Source of the DNA: Reyranella sp.
GTDB lineage: Bacteria > Pseudomonadota > Alphaproteobacteria > Reyranellales > Reyranellaceae
Direction of reading: 5' to 3'
Assembly: GCF_004297265.1 (NCBI RefSeq)
Contig: NZ_SCUT01000045.1
Span: 124,001 to 188,000, forward strand
Length of the DNA stretch: 64,000 nt
The stretch's first letter is position 1. Each line of letters opens with the position of its first letter. Below, piece after piece: positions 26,741 to 35,097 of this stretch. Both the position numbers and the translations under genes were made by a program. Under the pieces are notes generated by a model. That model ran no database searches. It was not told the origin of the DNA and was given only the letters and a program-made list of their open reading frames with translations.

Positions 26741-27670
26741 TTACTCATTCAGCCCCTTCCCCGGATAGGGATGGGTCTTGATCCAGTGGCGCGCAATGTC
26801 GAGGCGGCGGGTCACCCAGACGCCCTCGTGCTTCTGGATATGGTCGAGTAGCCGCTGCAGGCCGACGGCGCGTGCGGGATGGCCTATCAGGCGCATGTGC
26901 AGGCCGATCGACATCATCTTTGGCTGCGTGGCGCCTTCGCGGTAGAGCATGTCGAAGGCGTCGCGCACGAAGGAGAACCACTGGTCCGAGGTGCCGATGG
27001 AGGCGGCGAACTGGCCGTCATTGTTGGTGACGGAGTAGGGCACGACGAGTTGTGGCTTGCCTTCGACAGTCACCCAAAAGGGCAGCTCCTCGCCGTAATA
27101 GTCGCTGTCGTAGAGGAAGCCGCCTTCCTCGACCACGTGGCGGCGCGTGTTCACGCCGGGTCCATAGCGGCAGTACCAGCCGAGCGGCCGCTCTCCGGTC
27201 ATCTTCTGGATGGCCGCGATCGCCTTGCGGATGTGCTCGCGCTCGGTCGCCTCGTCGAGCTCGTAGTGCTTGATCCAGCGCCAGCCGTGCGAACAGACGT
27301 CGAAGCCCGACTTGGCGATGGCCGCCGAGGCTTCGGGATTGCGTTCCATGGCAAGCCCGCAGCCGAAGATCGTCATCGGCAGGCCGCGTTCCTGGAAGAG
27401 CCGCATCAGCCGCCAGAAGCCGACCCGGCTGCCATATTCGAACAGGCTTTCGGCGGCGAGATCGCGGCCCTGGATCGACTGGCCCATGCGTGCCGCATCA
27501 CTGAGGCCGATCTCGGTATGCCCCTCGCCGTCCTGGATCGAGGGCTCCGAGCCCTCCTCATAGTTCATGACGAAGTTCACGGCGATGCGCGCACCGCCGG
27601 GCCATTTCGGATCGGGTGGATTGGCGCCGTAGCCGATGAAATCGCGGCGGACCTCGTAAGGCATCGTCAT
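26741..27670 (-). CDS. puuE: PuuE-type allantoinase, copy 2
   Basis: 309 residues with the same architecture as the copy at 25477: RRDFIGYGANPPDPKWPGGAR, NYEEGSEPSIQDGEGHTE, CSHGWRWI, WYCRYGPGVNTRRHV and YYGEELPFWV. The C-termini of the two copies are nearly identical (ending HPYPGKGLNE), so they come from a duplication. The ATG at 27670 is followed by another ATG two codons later. The start is 10 bases after the ureidoglycolate lyase stop. The pair allantoinase plus AllA makes an allantoin-to-glyoxylate route likely. Confidence 0.88.
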   Translation of the reverse strand: MTMPYEVRRDFIGYGANPPDPKWPGGARIAVNFVMNYEEGSEPSIQDGEGHTEIGLSDAARMGQSIQGRDLAAESLFEYGSRVGFWRLMRLFQERGLPMTIFGCGLAMERNPEASAAIAKSGFDVCSHGWRWIKHYELDEATEREHIRKAIAAIQKMTGERPLGWYCRYGPGVNTRRHVVEEGGFLYDSDYYGEELPFWVTVEGKPQLVVPYSVTNNDGQFAASIGTSDQWFSFVRDAFDMLYREGATQPKMMSIGLHMRLIGHPARAVGLQRLLDHIQKHEGVWVTRRLDIARHWIKTHPYPGKGLNE

Positions 27671-27680
27671 TGGCTCAGGA

Positions 27681-28154
27681 TCAGGGAATGCGGACGGTGA
27701 AGGGCGGCACCGGCACGAATTCCTCGTCGCCCTTGCCGCCGTCGCGCCACATGAAGACGGCGAAACGGCCCGGCCGGTCGAGCACGGTCAGGCCGTGATG
27801 CCAGGTGTCGGGCCGGTAGGTGACGCCCTGCTTGCCGGTGGCGATGAAGGCTTTCATGCCGCTCACGTCGGGACCGCCCGCGGCGGCATGCGGCGCCACG
27901 ACGATCAGCCAACGCTCGACATCGAGGGGAACGAAGGTCTGGGAGGAAAATTCGTGGCGCTCCAGATAGTCGCTGCGCAGCGGCCGGTCGGCCGTCTCGG
28001 CTTTCAGGCTGACCGACAGGCTGGCATGGGCGGTCGGGCGCAGGTTGCCCAGCGCGTCCTCGTAATAGGTGCGGCCCGGAGAGTCGGGCACGTCGATCAC
28101 GTCACCGAACGGGGCGAAGGCTTCCCCGGTGAGGGGCTGGGGGATCAGTTCCAT
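27681..28154 (-). CDS. allA: Ureidoglycolate lyase
   Basis: 157 residues, near the usual 160 for AllA, which cleaves ureidoglycolate to glyoxylate and urea. It starts MELIPQPLTGEAFAPFGDVID, and the cupin-like core contains WLIVVAPH and YRPDTWHHGLTVLD, whose His residues belong to the active-site region. It lies 13 bases after the permease stop and 10 bases before puuE copy 2. It is the strongest pathway marker in this locus. Confidence 0.92.
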   Translation of the reverse strand: MELIPQPLTGEAFAPFGDVIDVPDSPGRTYYEDALGNLRPTAHASLSVSLKAETADRPLRSDYLERHEFSSQTFVPLDVERWLIVVAPHAAAGGPDVSGMKAFIATGKQGVTYRPDTWHHGLTVLDRPGRFAVFMWRDGGKGDEEFVPVPPFTVRIP

Positions 28155-28167
28155 TGGCGGGTCCTCG

Positions 28168-28995
28168 TCAGTCGCGCATGCGGCGGGTCAGTCCCACCGT
28201 CCATTCCATCACCAGCATCAGCAGGAAGGCGGCGGCGATCAATACTCCCGACACGGCGGCGATGCGCGGGTCGAGCGTGGACTCCATCATGCCCCACATG
28301 CGGATGGGCAGCATGTCGGTGCGCGCCGTCGACAGGAACAGCGACACGGGCACGTTGTCGATCGACGCCATGAAGGCCAGGAACGCCCCGGCGAAGATGC
28401 CGGGCGCGATCAGCGGCAGGGTCACGCGGCGCATCGTGTAGAGCCAGCTCGCGCCCAGGCTCTGCGAGGAATCGTTCAGCGCCGGGTCGAGCTGCGAGAT
28501 GCTGGCGGACGTCGTGCGAATGATGAACGGCACGGTCACGATCATGTGGCCGGCGATGATCAGGTTCAGCGACGGCCGGAAGCCGATCAGGGTGAAGTAC
28601 ATCAGCGCCGCCAGGCCGAAGGTGAGGCCGGGCAGCACCAGCGGCGACATGAAGAGCCCGTCGGCGACGCGCGCCAGCCTGTGGCGGTTCCGCGCCAGCC
28701 CAAGCGACGCCATGCTGCCGAACAGGATGCCGAAGCCGGTCGACCAGGCGGCTACTTCGAGCGAGTTATAGACGGCGCGATGGATCTGCCTCGACTGGGA
28801 GGCGTCGAACAGGGCTTCGTACCATTGCAGGGAGAAGCCGGTCGGCGGGAACTTGAGCGAGCGGCCTTCGGTGAAGGATGTGGTCAGTACGATCACCACC
28901 GGTGACACGATGATCAGCAGCGCCAGCGTGGCCAGGGTGCCGATCACGAGACTGTACGAAAGATCGCCGAGGCTGCGACGCCTACCCATGGACAT
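28168..28995 (-). CDS. ABC transporter permease, PotC-type (ureide locus)
   Basis: 275 residues with about six membrane helices starting at residues 15-36. It contains KFPPTGFSLQWYEALFDA and a coupling loop NDSSQSLGASWLYTMRRVTL near residue 174. It overlaps the end of the PotB-type partner gene by 14 bases. It is the second channel subunit of the importer encoded at 28168-32040. By gene context the cargo may be allantoin or a related ureide, whereas the transporter family generally takes polyamines, iron chelates or amino-acid-like compounds. Confidence 0.88.
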   Translation of the reverse strand: MSMGRRRSLGDLSYSLVIGTLATLALLIIVSPVVIVLTTSFTEGRSLKFPPTGFSLQWYEALFDASQSRQIHRAVYNSLEVAAWSTGFGILFGSMASLGLARNRHRLARVADGLFMSPLVLPGLTFGLAALMYFTLIGFRPSLNLIIAGHMIVTVPFIIRTTSASISQLDPALNDSSQSLGASWLYTMRRVTLPLIAPGIFAGAFLAFMASIDNVPVSLFLSTARTDMLPIRMWGMMESTLDPRIAAVSGVLIAAAFLLMLVMEWTVGLTRRMRD

Positions 28996-29863
28996 AGCCT
29001 CCGGAACGGCGGCCCAGGTAGGAGAGCGCGCTCACCACGGTCAGCACCGAGACCAGCAGCGTGAGCGACACCACGGCGGCGAAGGGCCAGTTGAAGACGA
29101 CCAGCGACTGTTGCCAGATCAGCAGCGGCAGATAGATCAGGCGGACGCCGCCAATCACGGTCTGCGAGATGAAAGCGGTCGTCGAGCTTGCGAACACCAG
29201 CAGGCAGCCCGCGACCAGGCCGGGCATGCTGAGCGGCACAATCACCTTGAACAGGGTGCGCCAGCGCGAGGCGCCGAGGGCGGACGAGGCGTCGCGCAGA
29301 TTGGGGTCGAGCCGCGACATCACGCTGATCAGCGGCAACAGCATCAGCGGCATCTCGATCTGGGTGAGCGAGATCACGAGGCCGAGCTCGGTCTGCAGCA
29401 GGCGCAGCGGCTCGGAGATGATGCCGAGCTGCAGCAGCAGCGTGTTCACGACGCCCTCGCGGCCCAGCACGACGATCCAGGCGAAGGTGCGGACCACCAC
29501 CGAGAGCAGCAGCGGCATTACGATGATGAAGATCAGCACCTTCTGCAGGCGTGGCGAGGCATCGAGGTAGATCAGCGCCAGCGGATAGCCGATTACTATG
29601 GTGGCGCAGACGGTCTTGATACCCAGCAGCATCGTGTCGGCGATCACCTTGTAGCTGAAGGGATCGCCCAGGAATTTCACCCACTGGCCGATGCCGGGCT
29701 GGGTGATCTTGTCGTCATTGAAGAAGCTCACTCCGACCAGCATCACTAGCGGTGCGAGGAAGATCGACGCAAAGGCCAGCGCGAGCGGCAGCGCGAGCTG
29801 CCACTCGGCCAGCGGCAGTTTTCGCCGGGGGCGCGCCACTCCCGTGGCGCGTTCAGGAGTCAT
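28982..29863 (-). CDS. ABC transporter permease, PotB-type (start lies in an inverted repeat)
   Basis: 293 residues from the ATG at 29863; a GTG at 29878 is also in frame. Six helices begin at about residue 20, and the coupling loop RDASSALGASRWRTLFKVIV is present. The first dozen codons (ERATGVARPRRK) are written by a 26-bp inverted-repeat arm, so the native N-terminus appears to have been replaced or extended by the repeat. No Shine-Dalgarno is visible for either start, because that position is also repeat sequence. It overlaps the next permease by 14 bases. The core looks intact, so it is probably functional. Confidence 0.85.
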   Translation of the reverse strand: MTPERATGVARPRRKLPLAEWQLALPLALAFASIFLAPLVMLVGVSFFNDDKITQPGIGQWVKFLGDPFSYKVIADTMLLGIKTVCATIVIGYPLALIYLDASPRLQKVLIFIIVMPLLLSVVVRTFAWIVVLGREGVVNTLLLQLGIISEPLRLLQTELGLVISLTQIEMPLMLLPLISVMSRLDPNLRDASSALGASRWRTLFKVIVPLSMPGLVAGCLLVFASSTTAFISQTVIGGVRLIYLPLLIWQQSLVVFNWPFAAVVSLTLLVSVLTVVSALSYLGRRSGGYVHG

Positions 29864-29895
29864 GAGAAGACGCGCCACGGGAGTGGCGCGCCCCC
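29827..29895. repeat. Perfect 26-bp inverted repeat, REP-like, across a gene start
   Basis: Arms 29827-29852 and 29870-29895 are exact reverse complements around a 17-base spacer. Each arm is itself a near palindrome (GCGCCACTCCCGTGGCGC inside it). The spacer holds the ATG of the PotB-type permease. Its self-complementary nested design resembles REP/BIME-type dispersed elements rather than an insertion sequence end. No target-site duplication is obvious. Confidence 0.85.
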
Positions 29896-29906
29896 AGCAA
29901 CGAAGA

Positions 29907-30926
29907 TCACTTCGCCATTTCCTTGTTGAACTTCTCGATCCAGCCGGCGCGCAGCGGATTGATCTTCGCCCAGTCGTGGCGGACGTAGCTCGACATCTCG
30001 TCGAGGCTCTTCATCGGCAGGTAGGACGGGACCGGGACGTCCTTGTTGACCGGGATGAAGTTGTACGGCGGCTTGGTCAGCGCCTCCTGCACTTCCTTGC
30101 CGGCGACGATGTCGAGATACTTGTAGGCGTTCTCGACTTCCGCGGCGCCCTTGGCGATGTGCAGGGTCGTGAGGAAGGTGATGGCGCCTGTCTCCGGCTT
30201 CACGAACTCGATGTCGACGCCGCGGCCCTTGAGCGTCGCGACGGTCTGGGTGTTGGTGTAGATCACATCGCACTGGCCCTGCTGGAACAGGCCGGGCATG
30301 GCGGCGGGCTGCCCGACCGCGGCAATCTTCGGCAGGACCTTCTTCAGCTCGACGAGCGCCGGCTCGATGTTGGTCTCCGAACCGCCGAATACCTTGGCGA
30401 TCTCGATCAGCGACACCGTGCCGAACGTGGTCTGGAAGCCGGTGATGCCCAGCCGCGAGACCCAGGGATCGGTGAACAGGTCCTTCCAGCCCTTGGGCGC
30501 CGGCAGCTTCTTGGGATTGTAGGCGATGCCCACGACCTGCGCGTTGACGCCGATGCCCCACTCGTCGACCAGGCCGGCCGGCAGCTTTGAGGCGTTGCTG
30601 ATCTTCTTGACGTCGATCTTGTCGAACAGCCCGTCCTGGATCGCGGTGATGCGCGGTCCTGGATCGAGCACAAAGGCATCGAACGGCGGCGCGCCGCGCG
30701 CGGCCTTGGCCTTGGCGACCTGGTCGACGGCGAAAAGTGGCTGGAGCTCGAGGTCGACGCTGTCCTTCTTCTTCAGCGCCGGCACCACGATGGCGCGGAA
30801 GGCCTCTTCCCAGGTGCCGGGATAGATGGCGGCGGCGACGCTGCCCTTGGCATGGGCGATCGAGGGAAGGAGCGAGGCGCCGCCGAGGGCGGTGGCCCCG
30901 GCGAGCAGGCGTCTGCGGCTGAACAT
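29907..30926 (-). CDS. ABC transporter substrate-binding protein, spermidine/iron type
   Basis: 339 residues. A twin-arginine-like signal MFSRRRLLAGATALGGASLL ends at about residue 28 with IAHA. The mature protein looks like the extracellular solute-binding family 1/8 that serves PotABCD or Fe(III) importers (YPGTWEEAFRAIVVPAL, DAFVLDPGPRITAIQDG, YTNTQTVATLKGRGV). The ATG at 30926 has GGAGAG upstream. It sits between the ATPase and permease genes, so the importer is complete. Polyamine-specific residues cannot be checked by eye. Confidence 0.9.
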   Translation of the reverse strand: MFSRRRLLAGATALGGASLLPSIAHAKGSVAAAIYPGTWEEAFRAIVVPALKKKDSVDLELQPLFAVDQVAKAKAARGAPPFDAFVLDPGPRITAIQDGLFDKIDVKKISNASKLPAGLVDEWGIGVNAQVVGIAYNPKKLPAPKGWKDLFTDPWVSRLGITGFQTTFGTVSLIEIAKVFGGSETNIEPALVELKKVLPKIAAVGQPAAMPGLFQQGQCDVIYTNTQTVATLKGRGVDIEFVKPETGAITFLTTLHIAKGAAEVENAYKYLDIVAGKEVQEALTKPPYNFIPVNKDVPVPSYLPMKSLDEMSSYVRHDWAKINPLRAGWIEKFNKEMAK

Positions 30927-30945
30927 GGAAATCTCTCCGTGGTTG

Positions 30946-32040
30946 TCAGGTGGAACGCGGGAACAGCGTGGGACGCGCATCGGCGGCCAGCGAGCAGTAG
31001 GTGCGGTCCGCATCGGCCGCGGCCGCGCGGCGTGGCTCGATGATCTTCAGAACCGTGCCGTCGATCGCACGGGCCTCGTGGACGAGCTGCGCGCCAATCG
31101 GCAGAGCCAATCCCGGTTCGATCTTCCAGGCCTCGGGGCCGGGAACTGCGCAGAGCGCGAGTTGCTCGGGTCGCACCGACATCAGCACGGCCGTTCCGAC
31201 ACCAAGGCCGGCAGGCGCGGGCAGGGTGAGCGTGGCCCCGGCATCCAGGGCGACGGTTGCCGTGCCGTTTTGGCGGGAGGTGACCCTGCCGTTCATCAGG
31301 TTGGTGGTCCCGATGAAGCCGTTGACGAACAGCGTCTGCGGCTTGTCGTAGATCGACACCGGCGTATCGAACTGCTCGACCTTGCCCCTGTTCATGACGG
31401 CGATGCGGTCGGCGACGCTCATCGCCTCGTCCTGGTCGTGCGTCACGAGGATGGTCGTGAGGCCGAGCGTCCGCTGCAGGCGCTTGATCTCGATCTGCAT
31501 GTCGAGGCGCAGGTTGCGATCGAGCGCGGCGAACGGCTCGTCGAGCAGCAGGATCGAGGGTTCGATGGCGAGCGCACGCGCCAGCGCCACCCTCTGCTGC
31601 TGGCCTCCCGAGAGCTGGCGTGGCAGGCGCTCCTTGAAGCCGCCGAGCTGGACGGTCTCGAGGAAGCGCGAGACCCTGGCCTGGATTTCCGGACCCCTGA
31701 CGCCGCGGGCACGTAGGCCGTAGGCGACGTTCTCCGCCACCGTCATGTGCGGGAAGAGCGCGTAGTTCTGGAAGACGATGCCGATGTTGCGCTGGTTGGA
31801 CGGCAGGTGGTCGATGGTGGCGCCGTCGACGCGCACGCGGCCCGCTGCCTGCCGCACGAAGCCGGCGATGACCCTGAGCAGGGTGGTCTTGCCGCAGCCC
31901 GAGGGCCCGAGCAGCGCCACGACCTCACCAGGCTCGATGGCAAGCGTCACACCGTCCACGGCGGTCGACGTTCCATAGCGGACGCTCAGATCCTCGACGT
32001 CCAGCGAGCGCGCTGCGTTGACTTTCAATGCTTCGGGCAA
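30946..32040 (-). CDS. ABC transporter ATP-binding protein, PotA-type (TTG start)
   Basis: 364 residues. Walker A GPSGCGKTT, the signature LSGGQQQRVALARAL and Walker B LLLDEPFAALD are all intact, followed by the switch His in LVTHDQDEAM. A TOBE-like C-terminal region occupies about residues 250-364. No ATG fits before the conserved start. The TTG at 32040 has GGGAGG eight bases upstream and avoids overlap with the preceding gene, so it is chosen. It powers the importer made with the next three genes. Confidence 0.9.
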   Translation of the reverse strand: MPEALKVNAARSLDVEDLSVRYGTSTAVDGVTLAIEPGEVVALLGPSGCGKTTLLRVIAGFVRQAAGRVRVDGATIDHLPSNQRNIGIVFQNYALFPHMTVAENVAYGLRARGVRGPEIQARVSRFLETVQLGGFKERLPRQLSGGQQQRVALARALAIEPSILLLDEPFAALDRNLRLDMQIEIKRLQRTLGLTTILVTHDQDEAMSVADRIAVMNRGKVEQFDTPVSIYDKPQTLFVNGFIGTTNLMNGRVTSRQNGTATVALDAGATLTLPAPAGLGVGTAVLMSVRPEQLALCAVPGPEAWKIEPGLALPIGAQLVHEARAIDGTVLKIIEPRRAAAADADRTYCSLAADARPTLFPRST

Positions 32041-32098
32041 CTGTTGCGCCTCCCGCGAAGGACAAACGCAAGGGGCATGCCAACCATCGGCGAGGCAC

Positions 32099-33013
32099 TC
32101 ATGCCGGAAACTGCTCGCGCCACGATTGCGCAATGTCATCGCGCCGCGCGATCCACACTTTGCTGCCGTAGGATTCGAGCAGCGTGAGCACGCGCTTGAA
32201 GGCGGCGAAGCGGCCGGGACGGCCGGCGATGCGCAGGTGCCAGCCGATGTTCAGCAGCTTGGGATGGCCGGCTTCGCCTTCCTCCATCAGCGTCTCGATG
32301 GCGTCGCGCACGTAGTCGACCATCTCGTCCGCGCGCACGAAACCGTTGGGATGGAAGAACTTCATATCGTTGCTGTCGAGCGCATAGGGAACGACGAGGA
32401 GAGGGCGCCGCGCATCCGTCCGGTCCCAGTAGGGCAGGTCGTCGTCGAAGCCGTTGCTGGCATAGAAGAAGCCCAGTTCGCGCAGGATCGATCGCGTCTC
32501 GCGGCTTTCGCTGCCGCGGCAGAAAAACCCGGCAGGACGCTGGCCTGTCGCGCTTTTCATGACGTCGACGCAGCGCCTGAGATCGGCCAGTTCGCTTTCT
32601 CTGTCCGCGTATTCTGCATGCGCACGCCACAGCCAGCCATGGCACGCCGCCTCGTGTCCGGCCTCGACAATCCGACGGGCGAGGTGGGGCAGGCGCTCGA
32701 CAGCACGACCGCACATGTAGAAGGTCGCGGGCATCCGGTGCTTATCGAGCGCGGCCAGCATGCGCCAGATACCGGCACGCATGCCGTAGGCGAAGATCTG
32801 CTCGTTGCCCTGGTCCCAGCGTCCGGGCGGCACCACGCTCACCACCTCGGAGATCTTCTCGGCCTGCGGATCGCCGTCGCTGACGGCGAGCTCCGCGCCT
32901 TCCTCGAAATTGACCACCATCGAGACGGCGAGGCGGGCCCCGCCGGGCAGCTTCCAGGCCGGCGGTGTCCCGCCATAGCCCACCAGGTCGCGCTTCTGGC
33001 TCACGCCTTGCAT
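32099..33013 (-). CDS. Polysaccharide-deacetylase-family hydrolase, divergent PuuE paralogue
   Basis: 304 residues of the NodB/PuuE fold, more distant from the other two copies. Visible parts are RDLVGYGGTPPAWKLPGGAR, NFEEGAELAVSDGD, AACHGWLWRAH, GFFCRGSESRETRSIL and FDDDLPYWD. The ATG at 33013 has GGAGG seven bases upstream. It is the first gene of the minus-strand run and is controlled from the divergent region with the twin palindromes. It probably attacks a related amide or ureide ring; the exact substrate is open. The gap to the ATPase is 58 bases. Confidence 0.83.
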   Translation of the reverse strand: MQGVSQKRDLVGYGGTPPAWKLPGGARLAVSMVVNFEEGAELAVSDGDPQAEKISEVVSVVPPGRWDQGNEQIFAYGMRAGIWRMLAALDKHRMPATFYMCGRAVERLPHLARRIVEAGHEAACHGWLWRAHAEYADRESELADLRRCVDVMKSATGQRPAGFFCRGSESRETRSILRELGFFYASNGFDDDLPYWDRTDARRPLLVVPYALDSNDMKFFHPNGFVRADEMVDYVRDAIETLMEEGEAGHPKLLNIGWHLRIAGRPGRFAAFKRVLTLLESYGSKVWIARRDDIAQSWREQFPA

Positions 33014-33029
33014 GTCGTCCTCCAACAGG

Positions 33030-33060
33030 ATGTGCACATTTCTTGACGTTATGTGCACAT
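33030..33060. promoter_or_regulatory. Twin ATGTGCACAT palindromes, candidate GntR operator
   Basis: Two identical 10-bp palindromes at 33030-33039 and 33051-33060 are 21 bp apart start to start, which puts them on the same face of the helix. They fill the 72-base region between the divergent deacetylase and amidohydrolase genes. The GntR/FCD regulator gene at 34356 is the natural binder. A TTGACG hexamer (33043-33048) lies between them, so binding would block a promoter there. Confidence 0.7.
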
Positions 33061-33085
33061 AATTTTACCAACCACCGGCAGACCC

Positions 33086-34366
33086 ATGACCGAACTCCAC
33101 CGCGACCTCGATCCTGAAACGGCCCTGGCAGGCCGGTGGTTCGAGCATCTGCGCTCGCATTCCGGGGGCCGCCTCGGCGTCACCCGCGCGTCCTACGGCG
33201 AGGGCGAGCAGATGGCGCATGACCTGATGCAAGGCATTGGCCAGACGCTGGGACTGGAGGTGCGCACCGATGCCGCCGGCAACCTCTACGTGACCTTGCC
33301 GGGGCGGGACCGTTCCTTGCCTGCCATCATGACGGGGTCGCATCTCGATTCGGTACCGGAGGGCGGCAACTACGACGGCGCGGCGGGTGTGGTCGCCGGC
33401 ATGGCGATGCTGGCGCGCTGGCATCGCGCCGGCCGCCGCCCGAAGCGCGACATCACCGTGATGGGCGTGCGCGCGGAGGAGCTGTCGTGGTTTCCCGCGC
33501 CCTACATCGGCAGTCGCGCCGCTTTCGCCCTGCTGGAACCCGAGGCACTCGATCGCTGCCGGCGTCCCGACACCGGGCGGACGCTGGCGGAGCACATGGA
33601 CGAGGCGGGCTTTGCACCCGACCGCATTCGCGCCCGCGAGCGCCAGCTCGATCCGGCGCGCATCGCCTGCTTCCTCGAACTCCACATCGAGCAGGGACCG
33701 GTGCTGGTGCAGCGCGGGCTGCCGGTCGGGATCGTCACGGGAATCCGCGGCAACCTCCGCTATCGCGATCCGCACATCGTCGGCCGCTACGGTCATGCCG
33801 GCGCCGAGCCGCGCCTCTCGCGCAACGACGCGGTGATGGCCGGCGTCGAATTCGTGTCGCGACTGGAGGCGCTGTGGCTCGAGCACGAGGCGGCGGGAAA
33901 GGATCTCGTCTGCACGGTCGGCCAATTCCACACCGACACCGCCGTGCACACGATGACCAAGATTCCGGGCGAACTCTGGTTTTCGATGGATATTCGCAGC
34001 GAGGACAACGAAGTGCTGCTCGCGATCGACCGGCGGCTACGCGAAATCGCGGCAGAGATCGGCGCACGGCGCGGCGTCGCGATCGATCTCGGCGCCTTCA
34101 CCAACGCGAAGCCGGGCCCGATCGACCCCGGTCACCGCGCGCGGCTCGAACGGCTGGCGAAGGAACTGGGCATTGAGGCGCTGCCGATGGCGAGCGGGGC
34201 GGGCCACGATGCGGCAGTCTTTGGTATCATGGGGGTACCGACGGCAATGATCTTCATCCGCAACGACCACGGCAGCCACAATCCCGACGAGGCGATGGAC
34301 CTCGCCGATTTCGCGCAGGGCCTGCGGTTGCTGGTGGCTACCGTGGAGGAGATGGATGCCGCGTAA
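33086..34366 (+). CDS. M20-family Zn amidohydrolase (allantoate or N-carbamoyl-amino-acid type)
   Basis: 426 residues of the AllC/HyuC/beta-ureidopropionase group. Metal-site stretches TGSHLDSVPEGGNYDGAAGV (about residues 80-99) and ELHIEQGPVL are present, as is the C-terminal IRNDHGSHNPDEAMD. Enzymes of this group hydrolyse allantoate or carbamoyl amino acids. In this locus allantoate would be the product of PuuE and the AllA substrate would follow, so allantoate amidohydrolase is likely but not proven. The ATG at 33086 is chosen; a GTG at 33053 would place the start inside the operator. Its end overlaps the regulator gene by 11 bases. Confidence 0.88.
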   Translation: MTELHRDLDPETALAGRWFEHLRSHSGGRLGVTRASYGEGEQMAHDLMQGIGQTLGLEVRTDAAGNLYVTLPGRDRSLPAIMTGSHLDSVPEGGNYDGAAGVVAGMAMLARWHRAGRRPKRDITVMGVRAEELSWFPAPYIGSRAAFALLEPEALDRCRRPDTGRTLAEHMDEAGFAPDRIRARERQLDPARIACFLELHIEQGPVLVQRGLPVGIVTGIRGNLRYRDPHIVGRYGHAGAEPRLSRNDAVMAGVEFVSRLEALWLEHEAAGKDLVCTVGQFHTDTAVHTMTKIPGELWFSMDIRSEDNEVLLAIDRRLREIAAEIGARRGVAIDLGAFTNAKPGPIDPGHRARLERLAKELGIEALPMASGAGHDAAVFGIMGVPTAMIFIRNDHGSHNPDEAMDLADFAQGLRLLVATVEEMDAA

Positions 34367-35078
34367 GCCGAGGAAGGGCGACGTCGCCGCCGACGAGGCG
34401 GTCTATGGTGCGATCCGGCGCGCGATGCACATGGGCCGCCTCACGCCCGGCACCAAGCTGCAGGAGCCGGCACTGGCACGCGTGCTCGGCGTCAGCCGCG
34501 AGCGCGTGCGCAAGGCGCTGCACCGGCTGGTGCACGAGGGCTGGCTGACCGCGATCCCCAACCGAGGCACCTTCGTGCCGTCGCTCACGGTCGAGGAGAT
34601 GCGCGAGATCTATGACGTGCGCTCGATGCTGGAGGCGGCGATCGTGCGACGGCTCAGCGAGGGCCATACCACGGCCGCGGCGAAGCGCCTCAAGGCGCAT
34701 GTCGCCGAAGAGAAAGCGGCCACCCGCCGAGACGATCGCGGCCGTCTTTTCGAGCTGTCGGGTGAGTTCCACGTCCTGCTGGCCGAACTCTGCGGCAACG
34801 AGGAGCTGACGCGCCTGCTGCGTGGCCTGCTGACGCGCTCCACCATGCACTTCTCGCTGGCTGCGCCGCGCCAGCTCACCAATTGCGCCGGCCCGCACGA
34901 CCATGGCGACATCGCCGAGGCGATCCTGGGCGGCAGAGCGGACAGGGCCGCGAAGCTGATGCTCGGTCACCTGGCGGGCCTGGTGACGATGCAGGCGGCG
35001 CGCCCGCCCCAGCATGAACCAATCGATCTTCCGCAAGCCTTCCGCGGGATCAAGGCGCGGCGACCGGAGCGCGACTGA
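34356..35078 (+). CDS. GntR-family transcriptional regulator (FCD domain)
   Basis: 240 residues. An N-terminal winged helix (about residues 8-72) shows KLQEPALARVLGVSRERVRKAL and GWLTAIPNRGTFV. A C-terminal all-helical FCD ligand domain (about 80-220) begins EEMREIYDVRSMLEAAIVRR, and later has SGEFHVLLAELCGNEELTRLL and HGDIAEAILGGRADRA, whose His/Asp residues fit the metal/ligand site. It overlaps the amidohydrolase gene by 11 bases, so it is co-translated. It probably controls the divergent ureide operons through the palindromes at 33030-33060. Confidence 0.9.
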   Translation: MPRKPRKGDVAADEAVYGAIRRAMHMGRLTPGTKLQEPALARVLGVSRERVRKALHRLVHEGWLTAIPNRGTFVPSLTVEEMREIYDVRSMLEAAIVRRLSEGHTTAAAKRLKAHVAEEKAATRRDDRGRLFELSGEFHVLLAELCGNEELTRLLRGLLTRSTMHFSLAAPRQLTNCAGPHDHGDIAEAILGGRADRAAKLMLGHLAGLVTMQAARPPQHEPIDLPQAFRGIKARRPERD

Positions 35079-35097
35079 ACGGCGCGACGCCCCCGCT

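Noticed and set aside
29827-29895. Inverted repeat considered as an insertion sequence or MITE with target duplication
   Set aside because: No transposase, no flanking direct repeat seen, and the arm is a nested palindrome, which fits REP-like elements better.
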